From Novosphingobium chloroacetimidivorans (GTDB lineage: Bacteria > Pseudomonadota > Alphaproteobacteria > Sphingomonadales > Sphingomonadaceae): a stretch of DNA of 64,000 nucleotides. The notes beneath the pieces were generated by a model. That model saw only the letters and a program-made list of their open reading frames with translations. It did not search any database and was not told where the DNA came from. Positions 34,774-43,438 of the stretch are shown here, one piece after another (the first letter of the stretch is position 1; the number at the start of each line of letters is the position of its first letter). A program made the position numbers and the translations under genes. The DNA lies in assembly GCF_014204535.1 (NCBI RefSeq), contig NZ_JACHLR010000014.1:62001-126000 (forward strand). Direction: 5' to 3'.

Positions 34774-35846
34774 TCTACCTCGACTATCAGGCGACGACGC
34801 CCTTGGCACCCGAAGCGCGCGAGGCGATGCTGCCGTGGCTGGGAGGTCCGGACACGACCGGCTTCGCCAATCCGCACAGCCCCCATCGCCCCGGTCGCGC
34901 GGCGGCGGCGGCGGTGGCGGTCGCCCGCGACGAGGTTGCGGCCCTCTTGCCGCCGGGCGGGCAGGTGATCTTCACCGGCAGTGCGACCGAGGCGCTGAAC
35001 CTGGCGATCTTCGGCAGCGGAGCGAAGCGCCTGGCGGTGTCCGCGATCGAGCATGCCGCAGTGCTCGACACCGCACGCGCCGTAGATCCGGGCGTGACGA
35101 TTTTGCCGGTGAACGGCGACGGCGTGCTCGATGGTGAAACACCGATACGCGGCGTAGACCTGGTCGCGGTCATGCAGGTCAACAACGAGATCGGCACGGT
35201 GCAACCCATCGCGGAACTGGCGCAGGCTGCGAGGCGAGCAGGCGCATTGTTCGTATGCGACGCCGTGCAAGGCGCGGGCAAGCTCGCCGCGCCCGCCGAT
35301 GCCGACATGATCGCGCTGTCGGCGCACAAGCTCTACGGTCCGAAGGGGATCGGCGCCCTCTGGTTACGAGATGGACTGTCGCTGGCGCCGCTGATCCACG
35401 GCGGCGGGCAGGAGCACGGCTTGCGCTCTGGCACGCTGAGCCCGGCCCTGTGCGCCGGCTTCGGCGTCGCGGCCAGGCTGGCACGAGAGCGGATGGACGC
35501 CGATGCCGCGCATGTCCGCGCGTTGTGGCAGGCGGCGCGCTCCCGGCTGTCTCGCTGGACGCTGAACGGTTCCGCCGATGCCCGCTGGCACGGCAATCTG
35601 AACCTGCGGCTCGATGGACTGGATGTCGGCAGGCTGATGTCGGACGTGCGCGACGTGGCCTTCTCGGCAGGTTCGGCGTGCGCCAGCGGCTCGGGGCGGC
35701 CCAGTCATGTGCTCACCGCAATCGGGTTAAACGCCGATCAAGCAAAATCCTCTATCCGTCTCGGCTTCGGTCGATATACTGAGCTACAAAAATTAGAGGA
35801 TGCCTGCGCACGCATAGAGGCCGCAACCGCGGCGCAGGGAGTATGA
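34770..35846 (+). CDS. Cysteine desulfurase, NifS/IscS family (second of two)
   Basis: Second desulfurase, 358 residues, only moderately similar to the upstream one. Motifs: YLDYQATTPLAPEARE, VNNEIGTVQPIAEL, CDAVQGAGKL, PLP Lys in LSAHKLYGPKGIGAL, and Cys in FSAGSACASGSGRPSH, the last motif typical of IscS group I proteins. The ATG overlaps the previous stop by 4 bp; a longer open frame running back to 34161 is out of frame with, and internal to, the first desulfurase gene. The stop is 2 bp from an AT-rich Shine-Dalgarno region and 4 bp from the ferredoxin start. Confidence 0.92.
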   Translation: MIYLDYQATTPLAPEAREAMLPWLGGPDTTGFANPHSPHRPGRAAAAAVAVARDEVAALLPPGGQVIFTGSATEALNLAIFGSGAKRLAVSAIEHAAVLDTARAVDPGVTILPVNGDGVLDGETPIRGVDLVAVMQVNNEIGTVQPIAELAQAARRAGALFVCDAVQGAGKLAAPADADMIALSAHKLYGPKGIGALWLRDGLSLAPLIHGGGQEHGLRSGTLSPALCAGFGVAARLARERMDADAAHVRALWQAARSRLSRWTLNGSADARWHGNLNLRLDGLDVGRLMSDVRDVAFSAGSACASGSGRPSHVLTAIGLNADQAKSSIRLGFGRYTELQKLEDACARIEAATAAQGV

Positions 35847-35850
35847 TAGT

Positions 35851-36180
35851 GTGAACGTCCGCTTCGTGACTCCTCAAGGAGAGATCATCTCGGCCGATGC
35901 GCGCGAGGGTGCTCGCCTGCTCGAAGTGGGCCAGGCCGCCGGCATGCCGCTGGAAGGCACGTGCGAGGGCCAGATGGCCTGTTCCACCTGCCACGTGATC
36001 GTCTCGCCCGATTGGTTCGAAAAGCTCTCGCCCGCCTCGGCGGATGAAGAGGACATGCTGGACCTGGCCGCGGGAGTTGCGCGCACCAGCAGGCTGTCGT
36101 GCCAGATCGAACTTTCGGGCGAGCTTGACGGGCTGACGGTGAAGATCCCCGGAGTGTCGCGGGATATGCAGTTCGGGTGA
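35851..36180 (+). CDS. 2Fe-2S ferredoxin, adrenodoxin/ISC type
   Basis: Small electron carrier of 109 residues. The four cluster ligands are C38, C44, C47 and C84 with spacing C-x5-C-x2-C-x36-C, the vertebrate adrenodoxin/bacterial ISC pattern. It begins MNVRFVTPQGEIISADARE from a GTG. Position directly after two cysteine desulfurases suggests it feeds electrons to Fe-S cluster assembly (inference from the isc operon). Partner P450 systems are the other possibility but none is nearby. Confidence 0.94.
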   Translation: MNVRFVTPQGEIISADAREGARLLEVGQAAGMPLEGTCEGQMACSTCHVIVSPDWFEKLSPASADEEDMLDLAAGVARTSRLSCQIELSGELDGLTVKIPGVSRDMQFG

Positions 36181-36202
36181 ACTTGCCGATCCGCCGTTGA
36201 GG

Positions 36203-36337
36203 TCCTCCCCTTTAAGGGGCGGGAGACCGCCGCGAAGCGGTGGTGGAGGGGTGTCACCGCTCGCGTAGTGATCGGGCGATAGGGTTGCACCCCTCCATAA
36301 GTCCTGCGGACTGCCACCTCCCCTTGCAGGGCAGGAT
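36203..36337. repeat. Family B inverted-arm element, copy B2 (no gene inside)
   Basis: The left arm starts TCCTCCCCTTTAAGGGGCGG, with inner hairpin ACCGCCGCGAAGCGGTGGT. The right arm begins CACCCCTCCATAAGTCC and ends CCTCCCCTTGCAGGGCAGGA. It is the most diverged of the complete copies and lies between the ferredoxin gene (+) and the PfpI gene (-). Confidence 0.8.
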
Positions 36338-36342
36338 CTAAA

Positions 36343-36891
36343 CTAGGCTTCCACCTTCGCGTTCACCGCCTCGATCAGCGCCTTGCTGAACGCCGGGATA
36401 TCTTCCGGCTTGCGGCTGGTGATGAGCTGGCCGTCGATCGCCACTTCCTGATCGACCACGTTGGCGCCGGCATTGCGAAGATCGGTGCGGATCGAAGGCC
36501 AGCTCGTCACCGTCTTGCCCTTGACCACGTCCGCCTCGACCAGCAGCCACGGACCGTGGCAGATCGCCGCCACGGGCTTGCCCGCCGATACGAACTGTTT
36601 GACCAGCGAAACGGCCTTATACTGCAGGCGCAGCTTGTCCGGGTTGATCTGGCCGCCGGGCAGCAGCAGCGCGTCGAACTCCTCGGCGCTCACTTGGTCG
36701 AGGGTCTGGTCCACCTTCACGCTGTCGCCCCAGTCGGTGAACTTCCAGCCCTTGATCTCGCCCGGCTTCGTCGTCTCGGTCGGACTGGCGACCGTGGTTT
36801 CGATGCCGGCATCCTCCAGCGCCTTCTTCGGATCGGTCAGTTCCACTTGCTCGAAGCCGTCGGTCGCGATGATGAGGACCTTCTTGGCCAT
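36343..36891 (-). CDS. DJ-1/PfpI family protein (type 1 glutamine amidotransferase-like)
   Basis: A 182-residue protein of the PfpI/YhbO group, described elsewhere as stress-related protease, chaperone or deglycase. The nucleophile elbow is AICHGPWLL with Cys111 and His112. The Glu at ATDGFEQVELTDP is in the usual supporting position. The start ATG 36891 (MAKKVLIIATDG) has a well-placed GAGAAT/AGGAG region (CTCCTG on the plus strand). An upstream in-frame extension to 37044 would overlap parC and is rejected. Confidence 0.9.
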   Translation of the reverse strand: MAKKVLIIATDGFEQVELTDPKKALEDAGIETTVASPTETTKPGEIKGWKFTDWGDSVKVDQTLDQVSAEEFDALLLPGGQINPDKLRLQYKAVSLVKQFVSAGKPVAAICHGPWLLVEADVVKGKTVTSWPSIRTDLRNAGANVVDQEVAIDGQLITSRKPEDIPAFSKALIEAVNAKVEA

Positions 36892-36992
36892 GGTATTCTC
36901 CTGTGTTCGGGGTTCGAGACAGGAATGAACGGCGCAAAACATCGGTTCCTGCGCTTCCGCTCGGCTCACGGTGTTGCTAGGGCGTTCCGGCC

Positions 36993-39275
36993 ATGGTGAG
37001 CCCAACCGACGAGAAAGATCCCTTCGACGCCATCGTCGATGCACCGTTCGATGCCGCGCTGTCGGAGCGGTATCTGGTCTACGCGCTCTCCACCATCACC
37101 GCCCGCTCGCTGCCCGATCTGCGCGATGGGCTGAAGCCGGTGCATCGGCGCCTCCTGTGGGCGATGCGGCAGCTGAAGCTCGATCCGGGCCAGGCCTACA
37201 AGAAGTCGGCCCGTGTCGTCGGCGACGTCATCGGCAAGTACCATCCGCATGGCGACGCCTCGGTCTACGATGCCATGGTACGCCTGGCTCAGGACTGGTC
37301 GCTGCGCTATCCGCTGGTCGAAGGGCAGGGCAACTTCGGCAACATCGACGGCGATAACGCCGCCGCCTACCGCTACACCGAGGCGCGCCTGACCAAGACC
37401 GCGATCCAGCTCATGGCCGGGCTGGACGAAGGTACGGTCGAGTACCATCCGACTTACAACGGCGAGGACGAAGAGCCCGAGATCTTCCCGGGCATCTTCC
37501 CCAACCTGCTCGCCAACGGCGCCACCGGCATCGCGGTGGGCATGGCGACCTCGATCCCCAGCCACAACGTCGCCGAGATCATCGACGCGACGCTGATGCT
37601 GATCGACAAGCCCGAGAGCACCCATGCCGAGCTGATGCAGGTGTTCAAGGGCCCGGACTTCGCCACCGGCGGGCTGGTCGTCGACAGCCCCGAGATCATC
37701 AGCCACGCCTACGAGACCGGCAAAGGCGCCTTCCGGGTGCGTGGGCGGTTCTCGACCGGGCGCATCGGTGACGCTTGGGAGGATACCGGCATCGAGAAGC
37801 TGGGGAGCGGCCAGTGGCAGCTCGTCATCTCCGAGATCCCCTACATGCTGCCCAAGGCCAAGCTGATCGAGCAGATCGCCGCGCTGATCGGCGACCGCAA
37901 GCTGCCGATCCTGGAAGACGTGCGCGATGAGAGCGACGAGGCGATCCGCATCGTCCTCATCCCCAAGAGCCGCAACGTCGATCCGGAGCTGCTGAAGGAA
38001 AGCCTCTATCGGCTTACCGACATGGAGAGCCGGTTCACGCTGAACCTCAACGTGCTCGACGCTCACCGCACGCCCGGCGTGTTGGGCCTGAAGCTGCTCC
38101 TGCAGGAATGGGTCTACAGCCAGATCGACATCCTGCTGCGCCGCACCCGGCACCGGCTGGAGAAGATCGCAGCACGGCTGGAGCTCGTCTCGGGCTATAT
38201 CATCGCCTACCTCAACCTCGACCGTATCATCGAGATCATCCGCACCGAGGATGAGCCCAAGCCAGTGATGATGGCCGAGTTCGAGCTGACGGACCGCCAG
38301 GCCGAAGCGATCCTCAACATGCGGCTGCGATCTTTGCGCAAGCTGGAGGAGATGGAGCTTCGCCGCGAGCACGAGGACTTGCTGAAGGAGCAGGCCGATC
38401 TGCAAGCCTTGCTAGACAGCCCGGCCCGCCAGCGCACGCGGCTCAAGCGCGATCTCGCCAATTTGCGCAAGGACTATGCCGAGACCACCGCGTTGGGTCG
38501 CCGCCGGACGACGATCGCGCAAGCGACCCCGACCGTCGCGTTCAGCATGGACGCGATGATCGAGAAGGAGCCGGTCACCGTCATTGTCTCGCAGCGTGCC
38601 TGGGTGCGGGCGGCGCGCGGGCATGTTCCGCTCGATGGCGATTTCAAGTTCAAGGAAGGCGACGGGCCTGCCTTCGCGCTCCATGCGCAGACGACCGACA
38701 AGCTGTTGATCGCGCTCGACAACGGCCGCTTCTATACGCTCGGCGCCGACAAGTTGCCCGGCGCGCGCGGCTTCGGCGAGCCGATCCGCACCATGCTCGA
38801 CATCGATACCGAAGCACAGATCGTCGCCGTGCTGCTCTACAAGCCCAAGGGCCAGCTGCTGCTGGCATCGAACCTCGGCCGCGGCTTCGCGGCGGAGGCG
38901 GACGAGATCCTGGCCGAGACGCGCAAGGGCCGGGGCGTGATGAGCACCAAGCCCGGCGTCCGCCTCGCCGTCGTGCGCGAAATCCCCCCCGAGCACGACC
39001 ACCTCGCCGTGGTGGGCGATAACCGCAAGCTGCTGGTGTTCAGCCTCGCCGAGCTGCCGGTGCTGGCCAAGGGCCAGGGCGTGACGCTCCAGCGCTACCG
39101 CGACGGCGGGATGTCCGATGCGATCACGCTCAAGCTGGAGGAGGGTCTCAGTTGGACGATGGGCGGGGACAGCGGCAGGGTGCGGGTGGAAAAGGACCTG
39201 CTGCCCTGGAAAGTCGCGCGGGGAGCGGCTGGACGCCTGCCGCCGCAGGGGTTCCCGCGGGACAACAAGTTCTAA
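36993..39275 (+). CDS. parC: DNA topoisomerase IV subunit A
   Basis: Breakage-reunion subunit of topoisomerase IV, which decatenates daughter chromosomes. It has 760 residues. The catalytic Tyr128 is in [10 protein letters not shown]. The quinolone-region sequence is [12 protein letters not shown]: Ala89 and Asp93 occupy the places of E. coli ParC Ser80 and Glu84. A coiled-coil tower (about residues 430-500, rich in Arg/Glu/Leu) and beta-pinwheel C-terminal blades follow. No strong Shine-Dalgarno precedes ATG 36993. GyrA is the alternative; the shorter C-terminus lacking a GyrA box favours ParC. Confidence 0.93.
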   Translation: MVSPTDEKDPFDAIVDAPFDAALSERYLVYALSTITARSLPDLRDGLKPVHRRLLWAMRQLKLDPGQAYKKSARVVGDVIGKYHPHGDASVYDAMVRLAQDWSLRYPLVEGQGNFGNIDGDNAAAYRYTEARLTKTAIQLMAGLDEGTVEYHPTYNGEDEEPEIFPGIFPNLLANGATGIAVGMATSIPSHNVAEIIDATLMLIDKPESTHAELMQVFKGPDFATGGLVVDSPEIISHAYETGKGAFRVRGRFSTGRIGDAWEDTGIEKLGSGQWQLVISEIPYMLPKAKLIEQIAALIGDRKLPILEDVRDESDEAIRIVLIPKSRNVDPELLKESLYRLTDMESRFTLNLNVLDAHRTPGVLGLKLLLQEWVYSQIDILLRRTRHRLEKIAARLELVSGYIIAYLNLDRIIEIIRTEDEPKPVMMAEFELTDRQAEAILNMRLRSLRKLEEMELRREHEDLLKEQADLQALLDSPARQRTRLKRDLANLRKDYAETTALGRRRTTIAQATPTVAFSMDAMIEKEPVTVIVSQRAWVRAARGHVPLDGDFKFKEGDGPAFALHAQTTDKLLIALDNGRFYTLGADKLPGARGFGEPIRTMLDIDTEAQIVAVLLYKPKGQLLLASNLGRGFAAEADEILAETRKGRGVMSTKPGVRLAVVREIPPEHDHLAVVGDNRKLLVFSLAELPVLAKGQGVTLQRYRDGGMSDAITLKLEEGLSWTMGGDSGRVRVEKDLLPWKVARGAAGRLPPQGFPRDNKF

Positions 39276-39420
39276 CCCGCGAACTGTTGCGCAAGCTCTG
39301 GACATAGACCCTCGCCTTTGCGGGGCGAGCGAAGCTGGGAGGCGATCGGGTGACGCGCCTCAGTTCCGCCTACCGGCCGAGCGGCAGCCGCATCCCGGCC
39401 ATTTCGCTCACCCTTGCGAG

Positions 39421-40107
39421 TCATGCCCCGCGGTTGCCACGCGCAGCTTTGGAGCCGGTCGGTTCGATGCTGGGGTCCTGTGGATGATGAGGCACCAGAA
39501 TCAGCGTGCGTCCTTCGACCCGCCAGCTTGCAAGGCGGGAAAGCAGGTTCATGCCGATGACGTTCGCCTCGCCCAGGCCCGGCGCCACCACCGCGTCGAG
39601 ATCGCGCGCGACGACGTTGCCGAAGCGCAGCTCGTCCACGGTCGTGAGTTGCGCCTGGATGGTCCCGTTGGCGGTACGCATCATCACTGCCTGTGGCAGC
39701 GGCTTGGGCTTGAGCCCGGCGGTCTGGGCGATGGCGGGCGAGATCGCGGTGAGGGTGGCTCCGGTGTCGATGAGGAAGCGTCCTTCGACCCCGTTCAGCT
39801 TCGCGGTGAGCCAGAAATGTCCGTCGCGATCCATCGGTACGCGAGTCTCTCCGCCCTCGACCGACTGTGCGGGCATGCCCAGCTGCGGCAACGCAAGATC
39901 GTTGCCGGTGGTGAAGCGGGTCACTTGCGCAATCGTCAGCAGCAGGGCGCCCACGAGCCCGAGGTTGCCGAGACCACGCACGAAGCCACCGAAGATCGGC
40001 AGCGGCCGACGCAGCATGCCGCCCAGTGTCGCCACCAGGATCGAGACGATCGCCAGCGCGAGCAGCGGCTGCTGCGTGAGGAATGGGATCAGTCCGGGGA
40101 AGTCCAC
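39421..40107 (-). CDS. Membrane-anchored retropepsin-like aspartic protease
   Basis: A 228-residue protein with two N-terminal hydrophobic segments (about 10-32 and 45-65) followed by one retropepsin domain. The active-site motif is FLIDTGATLTAISP, and the flap/second motif appears as NVIGMNLLSRL. Retroviral-type single-domain proteases (clan AA, TIGR02281-like) act as dimers; the bacterial role is not established. The start is GTG 40107. The gene converges on parC. Confidence 0.85.
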   Translation of the reverse strand: MDFPGLIPFLTQQPLLALAIVSILVATLGGMLRRPLPIFGGFVRGLGNLGLVGALLLTIAQVTRFTTGNDLALPQLGMPAQSVEGGETRVPMDRDGHFWLTAKLNGVEGRFLIDTGATLTAISPAIAQTAGLKPKPLPQAVMMRTANGTIQAQLTTVDELRFGNVVARDLDAVVAPGLGEANVIGMNLLSRLASWRVEGRTLILVPHHPQDPSIEPTGSKAARGNRGA

Positions 40108-40257
40108 GTGTTGGCCCTAGCAGGGGCAAGCTGACTGCTTGCTGTCCACCCGGATGTAGGGAGCCGAAGTGCGGTTTTCATCGGGATGAGAGGTGGAGGT
40201 TTCCTTCCTCGTCGGTCTGATTGTCTTGCAACGAGTTAAATGCCCACCTCTCACCAT

Positions 40258-40409
40258 CGTCATTCCCGCGAAAGCGGGAATCCATCTCCGGCCGGGTCCG
40301 TTAGCGCCATGGTCGTTGGAAAACGTTCATCCGCCGCCCACATGCGTCAAGCGCCTGCTGCGTTGGCTGACACCTCAGGAGATGGATCCCCGCCTTCGCG
40401 GGGATGACG
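40258..40409. repeat. Family A palindromic element, copy A4
   Basis: The left arm starts CGTCATTCCCGCGAAAGCGG and continues to CCATCTCC. The right arm, from GGAGATGG, ends CGCGGGGATGACG, with ~90 bp between. It occupies most of the 341-bp gap between the aspartic protease and cca genes; no gene is visible in the remainder. Confidence 0.88.
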
Positions 40410-40448
40410 ATGGTTGAGGAGGCGCATGTCGGCCGGCGCCGGCGCGTC

Positions 40449-41615
40449 TCAACCGCCGAACACCTCGTCCAGCATCTCCAGGACTCTGCCGCGCGCCGGA
40501 AAGCCTTCCGCGACCCAGCGTTCTTCCACGGCGCGCAAGGTGCTGGCGACTTCGGGTCCGGCCTTGATCCCGCGCGCCACGATCTCGCCGCCCTTCAGCG
40601 GGAACTGCGGGACGTCCCACCCTTCCAGCGGCGCTGCCGACGCGCCGGCGAGCAGCAGGCGGTCGATCGCCTCGGCGCGGCCCAGGCGATAGGCGAGGGC
40701 ACGAGGGTTCTCCATTGCGTCGGTGCGCGCCGCCGCCGTGACGATGCGCTTCTTCTGCGCGGCCGATAGGCGGAAGCGGGCCGCCACGTGCTCCGCCAGC
40801 GCCGGTTCGGCGGGCAAGAGTGCCGCCAGGCGGCGCAGCGCATCTGGTGCCACCTCCTGCGCGCGTTCCTGCGCGACGAGGGCCGCCAACGCATCGGGCC
40901 GCGCCTCCGGCAGGACCTGCGCCAGAACACCCAGCTCCGCCATGCGGGCAATTGTGGGCGCGGGATCGGGCAGGCCAAGGAGGTTCATCGTCTCCATGCC
41001 GATCCGTTCGCGCGAAAGGCCCTTCAGCGTCGAGGCAAGTTCGCTGCAGGCAGCCTCGGCCTCCGGATCGGCAGGCAGGCTCCCAAAGCGCGCCTGGAAG
41101 CGGAAGTAGCGCAGGATGCGCAAGTGATCCTCGCGGATGCGCTCGCGGGCTTCGCCGATGAAGCGCACGCGCCGCGCGGCAAGATCTGCCAGGCCGCCGA
41201 ACCAGTCCGATATCTCGTGGGTGATCGGATCGGCGTAGAGCGCGTTGATGGTGAAGTCGCGCCGCGCCGCATCCTCGCGCCAGTCCGAGGCGAAGGCAAC
41301 GGTGGCGCGGCGGCCATCGGTGCTGACATCGCGGCGCAAGGTGGTGATCTCGACCGGGCCGTCGGCCAGCACGGCGGTCACGGTGCCATGCTCGATGCCT
41401 GTGGGCACGTTGCGGATGCCGGCTGCCGTCAGTCGCTCTATGACCTGCTCGGGTCGGAGCGGCGTGGCGACGTCGATGTCCTTGACCGGCAAACCCAGCA
41501 GCGTGTCGCGCACCGCGCCGCCGACATAGCGCGCCTGACCCTCGCCCAGCGTCGCGATCAGGGCCGCGAGTGCAGGCCGTCTGGTCCAGGGTGCATCGGA
41601 CAGCCGCTCAGCCAT
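40449..41615 (-). CDS. cca: CCA tRNA nucleotidyltransferase
   Basis: Adds or repairs the 3' CCA of tRNAs (class II polymerase-beta-type nucleotidyltransferase; a poly(A) polymerase of the same fold cannot be fully excluded). The 388-residue product holds YVGGAVRDTLLGLPVKDIDVAT, which includes the G-G-x-V-R-D and D-x-D catalytic parts, then RRDFTINALYAD and RIREDHLRILRYFRF. ATG 41615 overlaps the upstream Nudix gene by 8 bp. Last gene of the DUF1285-Nudix-cca operon. The one tRNA in the window already encodes CCA, so here the enzyme mainly repairs. Confidence 0.93.
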   Translation of the reverse strand: MAERLSDAPWTRRPALAALIATLGEGQARYVGGAVRDTLLGLPVKDIDVATPLRPEQVIERLTAAGIRNVPTGIEHGTVTAVLADGPVEITTLRRDVSTDGRRATVAFASDWREDAARRDFTINALYADPITHEISDWFGGLADLAARRVRFIGEARERIREDHLRILRYFRFQARFGSLPADPEAEAACSELASTLKGLSRERIGMETMNLLGLPDPAPTIARMAELGVLAQVLPEARPDALAALVAQERAQEVAPDALRRLAALLPAEPALAEHVAARFRLSAAQKKRIVTAAARTDAMENPRALAYRLGRAEAIDRLLLAGASAAPLEGWDVPQFPLKGGEIVARGIKAGPEVASTLRAVEERWVAEGFPARGRVLEMLDEVFGG

Positions 41616-42201
41616 GCCAGCGCAGCCGTCCGGCGAGGTTATGCAGAATGGCGCCGGTGACGCCCCAGATCGCATGGCCGCGCCAGTCGATCTCGATGAA
41701 GGAATGAGTGTGACCCTCGTGCTCCAGGGTCTTCTGCTTCTGGTTGGCTCGGTCGAGCACGAAGTCGACCGGCGCCTCGAACCAGCTGGCGACTTCGGCG
41801 GGGTTGGGCACGATCTCGACATCGGCCGGGATCACGCTCAGGACAGGTGTGATCTCATAGCCGGAGCCGGTGCGGTAGAGGTCGCTGGTGCCGATGACCT
41901 GCACCAGCTCGGGTGGAATGCCGAGTTCCTCCCACGCTTCGCGCAGAGCGGCTTCGACCGGCGTTTCGCCCGGGTCGATGCGACCGCCCGGGAAGGCGAT
42001 CTGGCCTGCATGCGCGCGCATCGTGGAAGGCCGATGGAGGAACAGCAAGCCGGGCCGCTCGCGGTCGGTCATCGCGATCAGCACCGCGGCGGGGGTGAAG
42101 CTCTCGATGTCGTCGATGCGCGGATCGAGCCACAGCGTCGGGGGTGCCGCCGCATGGCCTTCCTCGAACAGGCAGGAAACCCGGTCGAACAGCCTGGTCA
42201 T
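41608..42201 (-). CDS. CoA pyrophosphatase-type Nudix hydrolase
   Basis: Predicted to hydrolyse CoA or acyl-CoA pyrophosphate (NudL type), 197 residues. It has the NuCoA motif HAGQIAFPGG immediately joined to the Nudix box GGRIDPGETPVEAALREAWE, followed by ELGI. The mutT-like gene at 3601 lacks the NuCoA part. Its stop overlaps cca and its start overlaps the DUF1285 gene by ATGA, a gene order conserved in many Alphaproteobacteria. Confidence 0.92.
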   Translation of the reverse strand: MTRLFDRVSCLFEEGHAAAPPTLWLDPRIDDIESFTPAAVLIAMTDRERPGLLFLHRPSTMRAHAGQIAFPGGRIDPGETPVEAALREAWEELGIPPELVQVIGTSDLYRTGSGYEITPVLSVIPADVEIVPNPAEVASWFEAPVDFVLDRANQKQKTLEHEGHTHSFIEIDWRGHAIWGVTGAILHNLAGRLRWHG

Positions 42202-42743
42202 TCGGCCACCAGCGGAAAGGTCACGCCCTGGCTGGACACGCTGGCACCGTCGCCGGACAGCGCGATCTCCGCCAGCTGCGCCCAGGTGCTGCGGTTGAGG
42301 CGTGCCTCGGTGCCATGGCGGACGGAGAGATAGACGGCCGGGTTGTCGGCATCGCCCGCTACTCGCAGCGGGTGGTCTGGGCCGGCGATGACCAGATCGT
42401 CGGTGTTGAGCCTGAAGGCCAGCGCGTCGCCGTCCTGTCGCACATCAATGGCGACGAACGCGGCGTCCTCCACCGCGATCGAGAGCCTCTGCGTGGGAGT
42501 GACGAGCCAGTGCTGGCCCTGCTCGTCGCGCAGGAGCAGCGAGGCGAACGCGCGCACCATCGCCGGGCGGCCGATGATCCCACCCTGGTGGTACCAGCGC
42601 CCGTCAGCGGCGATCCGCATCTCGCTGTCGCCGCTCTCGGCCGGCGACCACTTGTCGAGCGGGGGCAACTTGCGCGCCGCTACCAGGTCGGCGATCTGCG
42701 CGAGGGAAAGGCTGGCGAGCTCGGGCGGGGGTTCGTACGGCAT
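42198..42743 (-). CDS. DUF1285 domain-containing protein
   Basis: A 181-residue protein of unknown function that usually precedes the CoA pyrophosphatase and cca genes. Recognisable family features are PPLDKWSPAESGDSEMRIA, then DGRWYHQGGIIGRPAMVRAF and LVTPTQRLSIAVEDAAFVA. No signal peptide or membrane segment. It opens the three-gene operon and overlaps the Nudix gene by 4 bp. The W-Y-H and G-R-P residues look like a conserved surface but the ligand is unknown. Confidence 0.88.
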   Translation of the reverse strand: MPYEPPPELASLSLAQIADLVAARKLPPLDKWSPAESGDSEMRIAADGRWYHQGGIIGRPAMVRAFASLLLRDEQGQHWLVTPTQRLSIAVEDAAFVAIDVRQDGDALAFRLNTDDLVIAGPDHPLRVAGDADNPAVYLSVRHGTEARLNRSTWAQLAEIALSGDGASVSSQGVTFPLVAE

Positions 42744-42821
42744 TGCAATGGCGATGCCAGATCAGGGGCGGGGCAACAATGGGTTGGTGGCAGATCTCGG
42801 TAGAGCACTCGACCCGTGGCG

Positions 42822-42877
42822 ACACCCCTCCATCAGCCGCTGGCGCGGGCTAACGCCTCCCCCATCCAGGAGAGGCC
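42822..42877. repeat. Possible degenerate single arm of repeat family B
   Basis: The stretch from CACCCCTCCATCAGCCGC through GCTGGCGCGGGC to CCTCCCCCATCCAGGAGAGG follows the layout of a family B right arm (cccctcca, central hairpin, cctcccc...ggagga) but with many changes. It sits between the DUF1285 and GNAT genes. Confidence 0.35.
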
Positions 42878-42881
42878 TCGA

Positions 42882-43397
42882 TCAACGCAGCCACGGCCCC
42901 AGCGTGCCGCGTTCCGGCAATACCGCCGGGTTGCTGCTACGCACCAGCAGGCGGCTTTGCTCGAACGGGCCGGGCAGGCTCCAGCCGCCGGTGTGCTCGT
43001 TGGTGAAGCCCCAGAACCGGCCGTAATATTCCGCATCGCCGATCATCACCTGCGGCAAGGGCGCGCGTTCGTCGATGCCGGCGAGGCTGGCCGTCACCAG
43101 CGCCTTGCCGAAGCCACTGCCCTGCTGCTCCGGCAGTACCGCGACGGGGCCGACCATGATCATCGGATGCGCGCGTCCGTCCTCGGCATTGAGCGCGACA
43201 GGCCAGCACTGGATCGTGCCGACCAGCATCTCGCGCGCATCGAGCGCCGCGAAGCTGAGCGCGGGCAACCAGTCCACGCCCTCGCGCACCTTGTAGGCGG
43301 TGCGCTGGTGGCGCATCGGTTCGAAGGCGCGGTCGAGCAGCTCCTCGACGAGGGCGGGATCGACGTTGTCGAGCGGGATGATCGCGGCTTCGGACAT
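42882..43397 (-). CDS. GNAT-family N-acetyltransferase
   Basis: A 171-residue acyl-CoA-dependent acetyltransferase of unknown substrate, YhbS-like. The acetyl-CoA loop reads VLPEQQGSGFGKALV, preceded by strand VGPVA. The C-terminal part has IGDAEYYGRFWGF, a Tyr/Trp-rich segment common in YhbS-type enzymes. ATG 43397 (MSEAAIIPLD) is chosen; the longer open frame upstream overlaps the sugar dehydrogenase gene out of frame. It follows that gene by 41 bp on the same strand. Confidence 0.88.
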   Translation of the reverse strand: MSEAAIIPLDNVDPALVEELLDRAFEPMRHQRTAYKVREGVDWLPALSFAALDAREMLVGTIQCWPVALNAEDGRAHPMIMVGPVAVLPEQQGSGFGKALVTASLAGIDERAPLPQVMIGDAEYYGRFWGFTNEHTGGWSLPGPFEQSRLLVRSSNPAVLPERGTLGPWLR

Positions 43398-43438
43398 GGC
43401 CGCGCGCCGATAGGGGCCGGGCTCGCGAATGTCGATGA

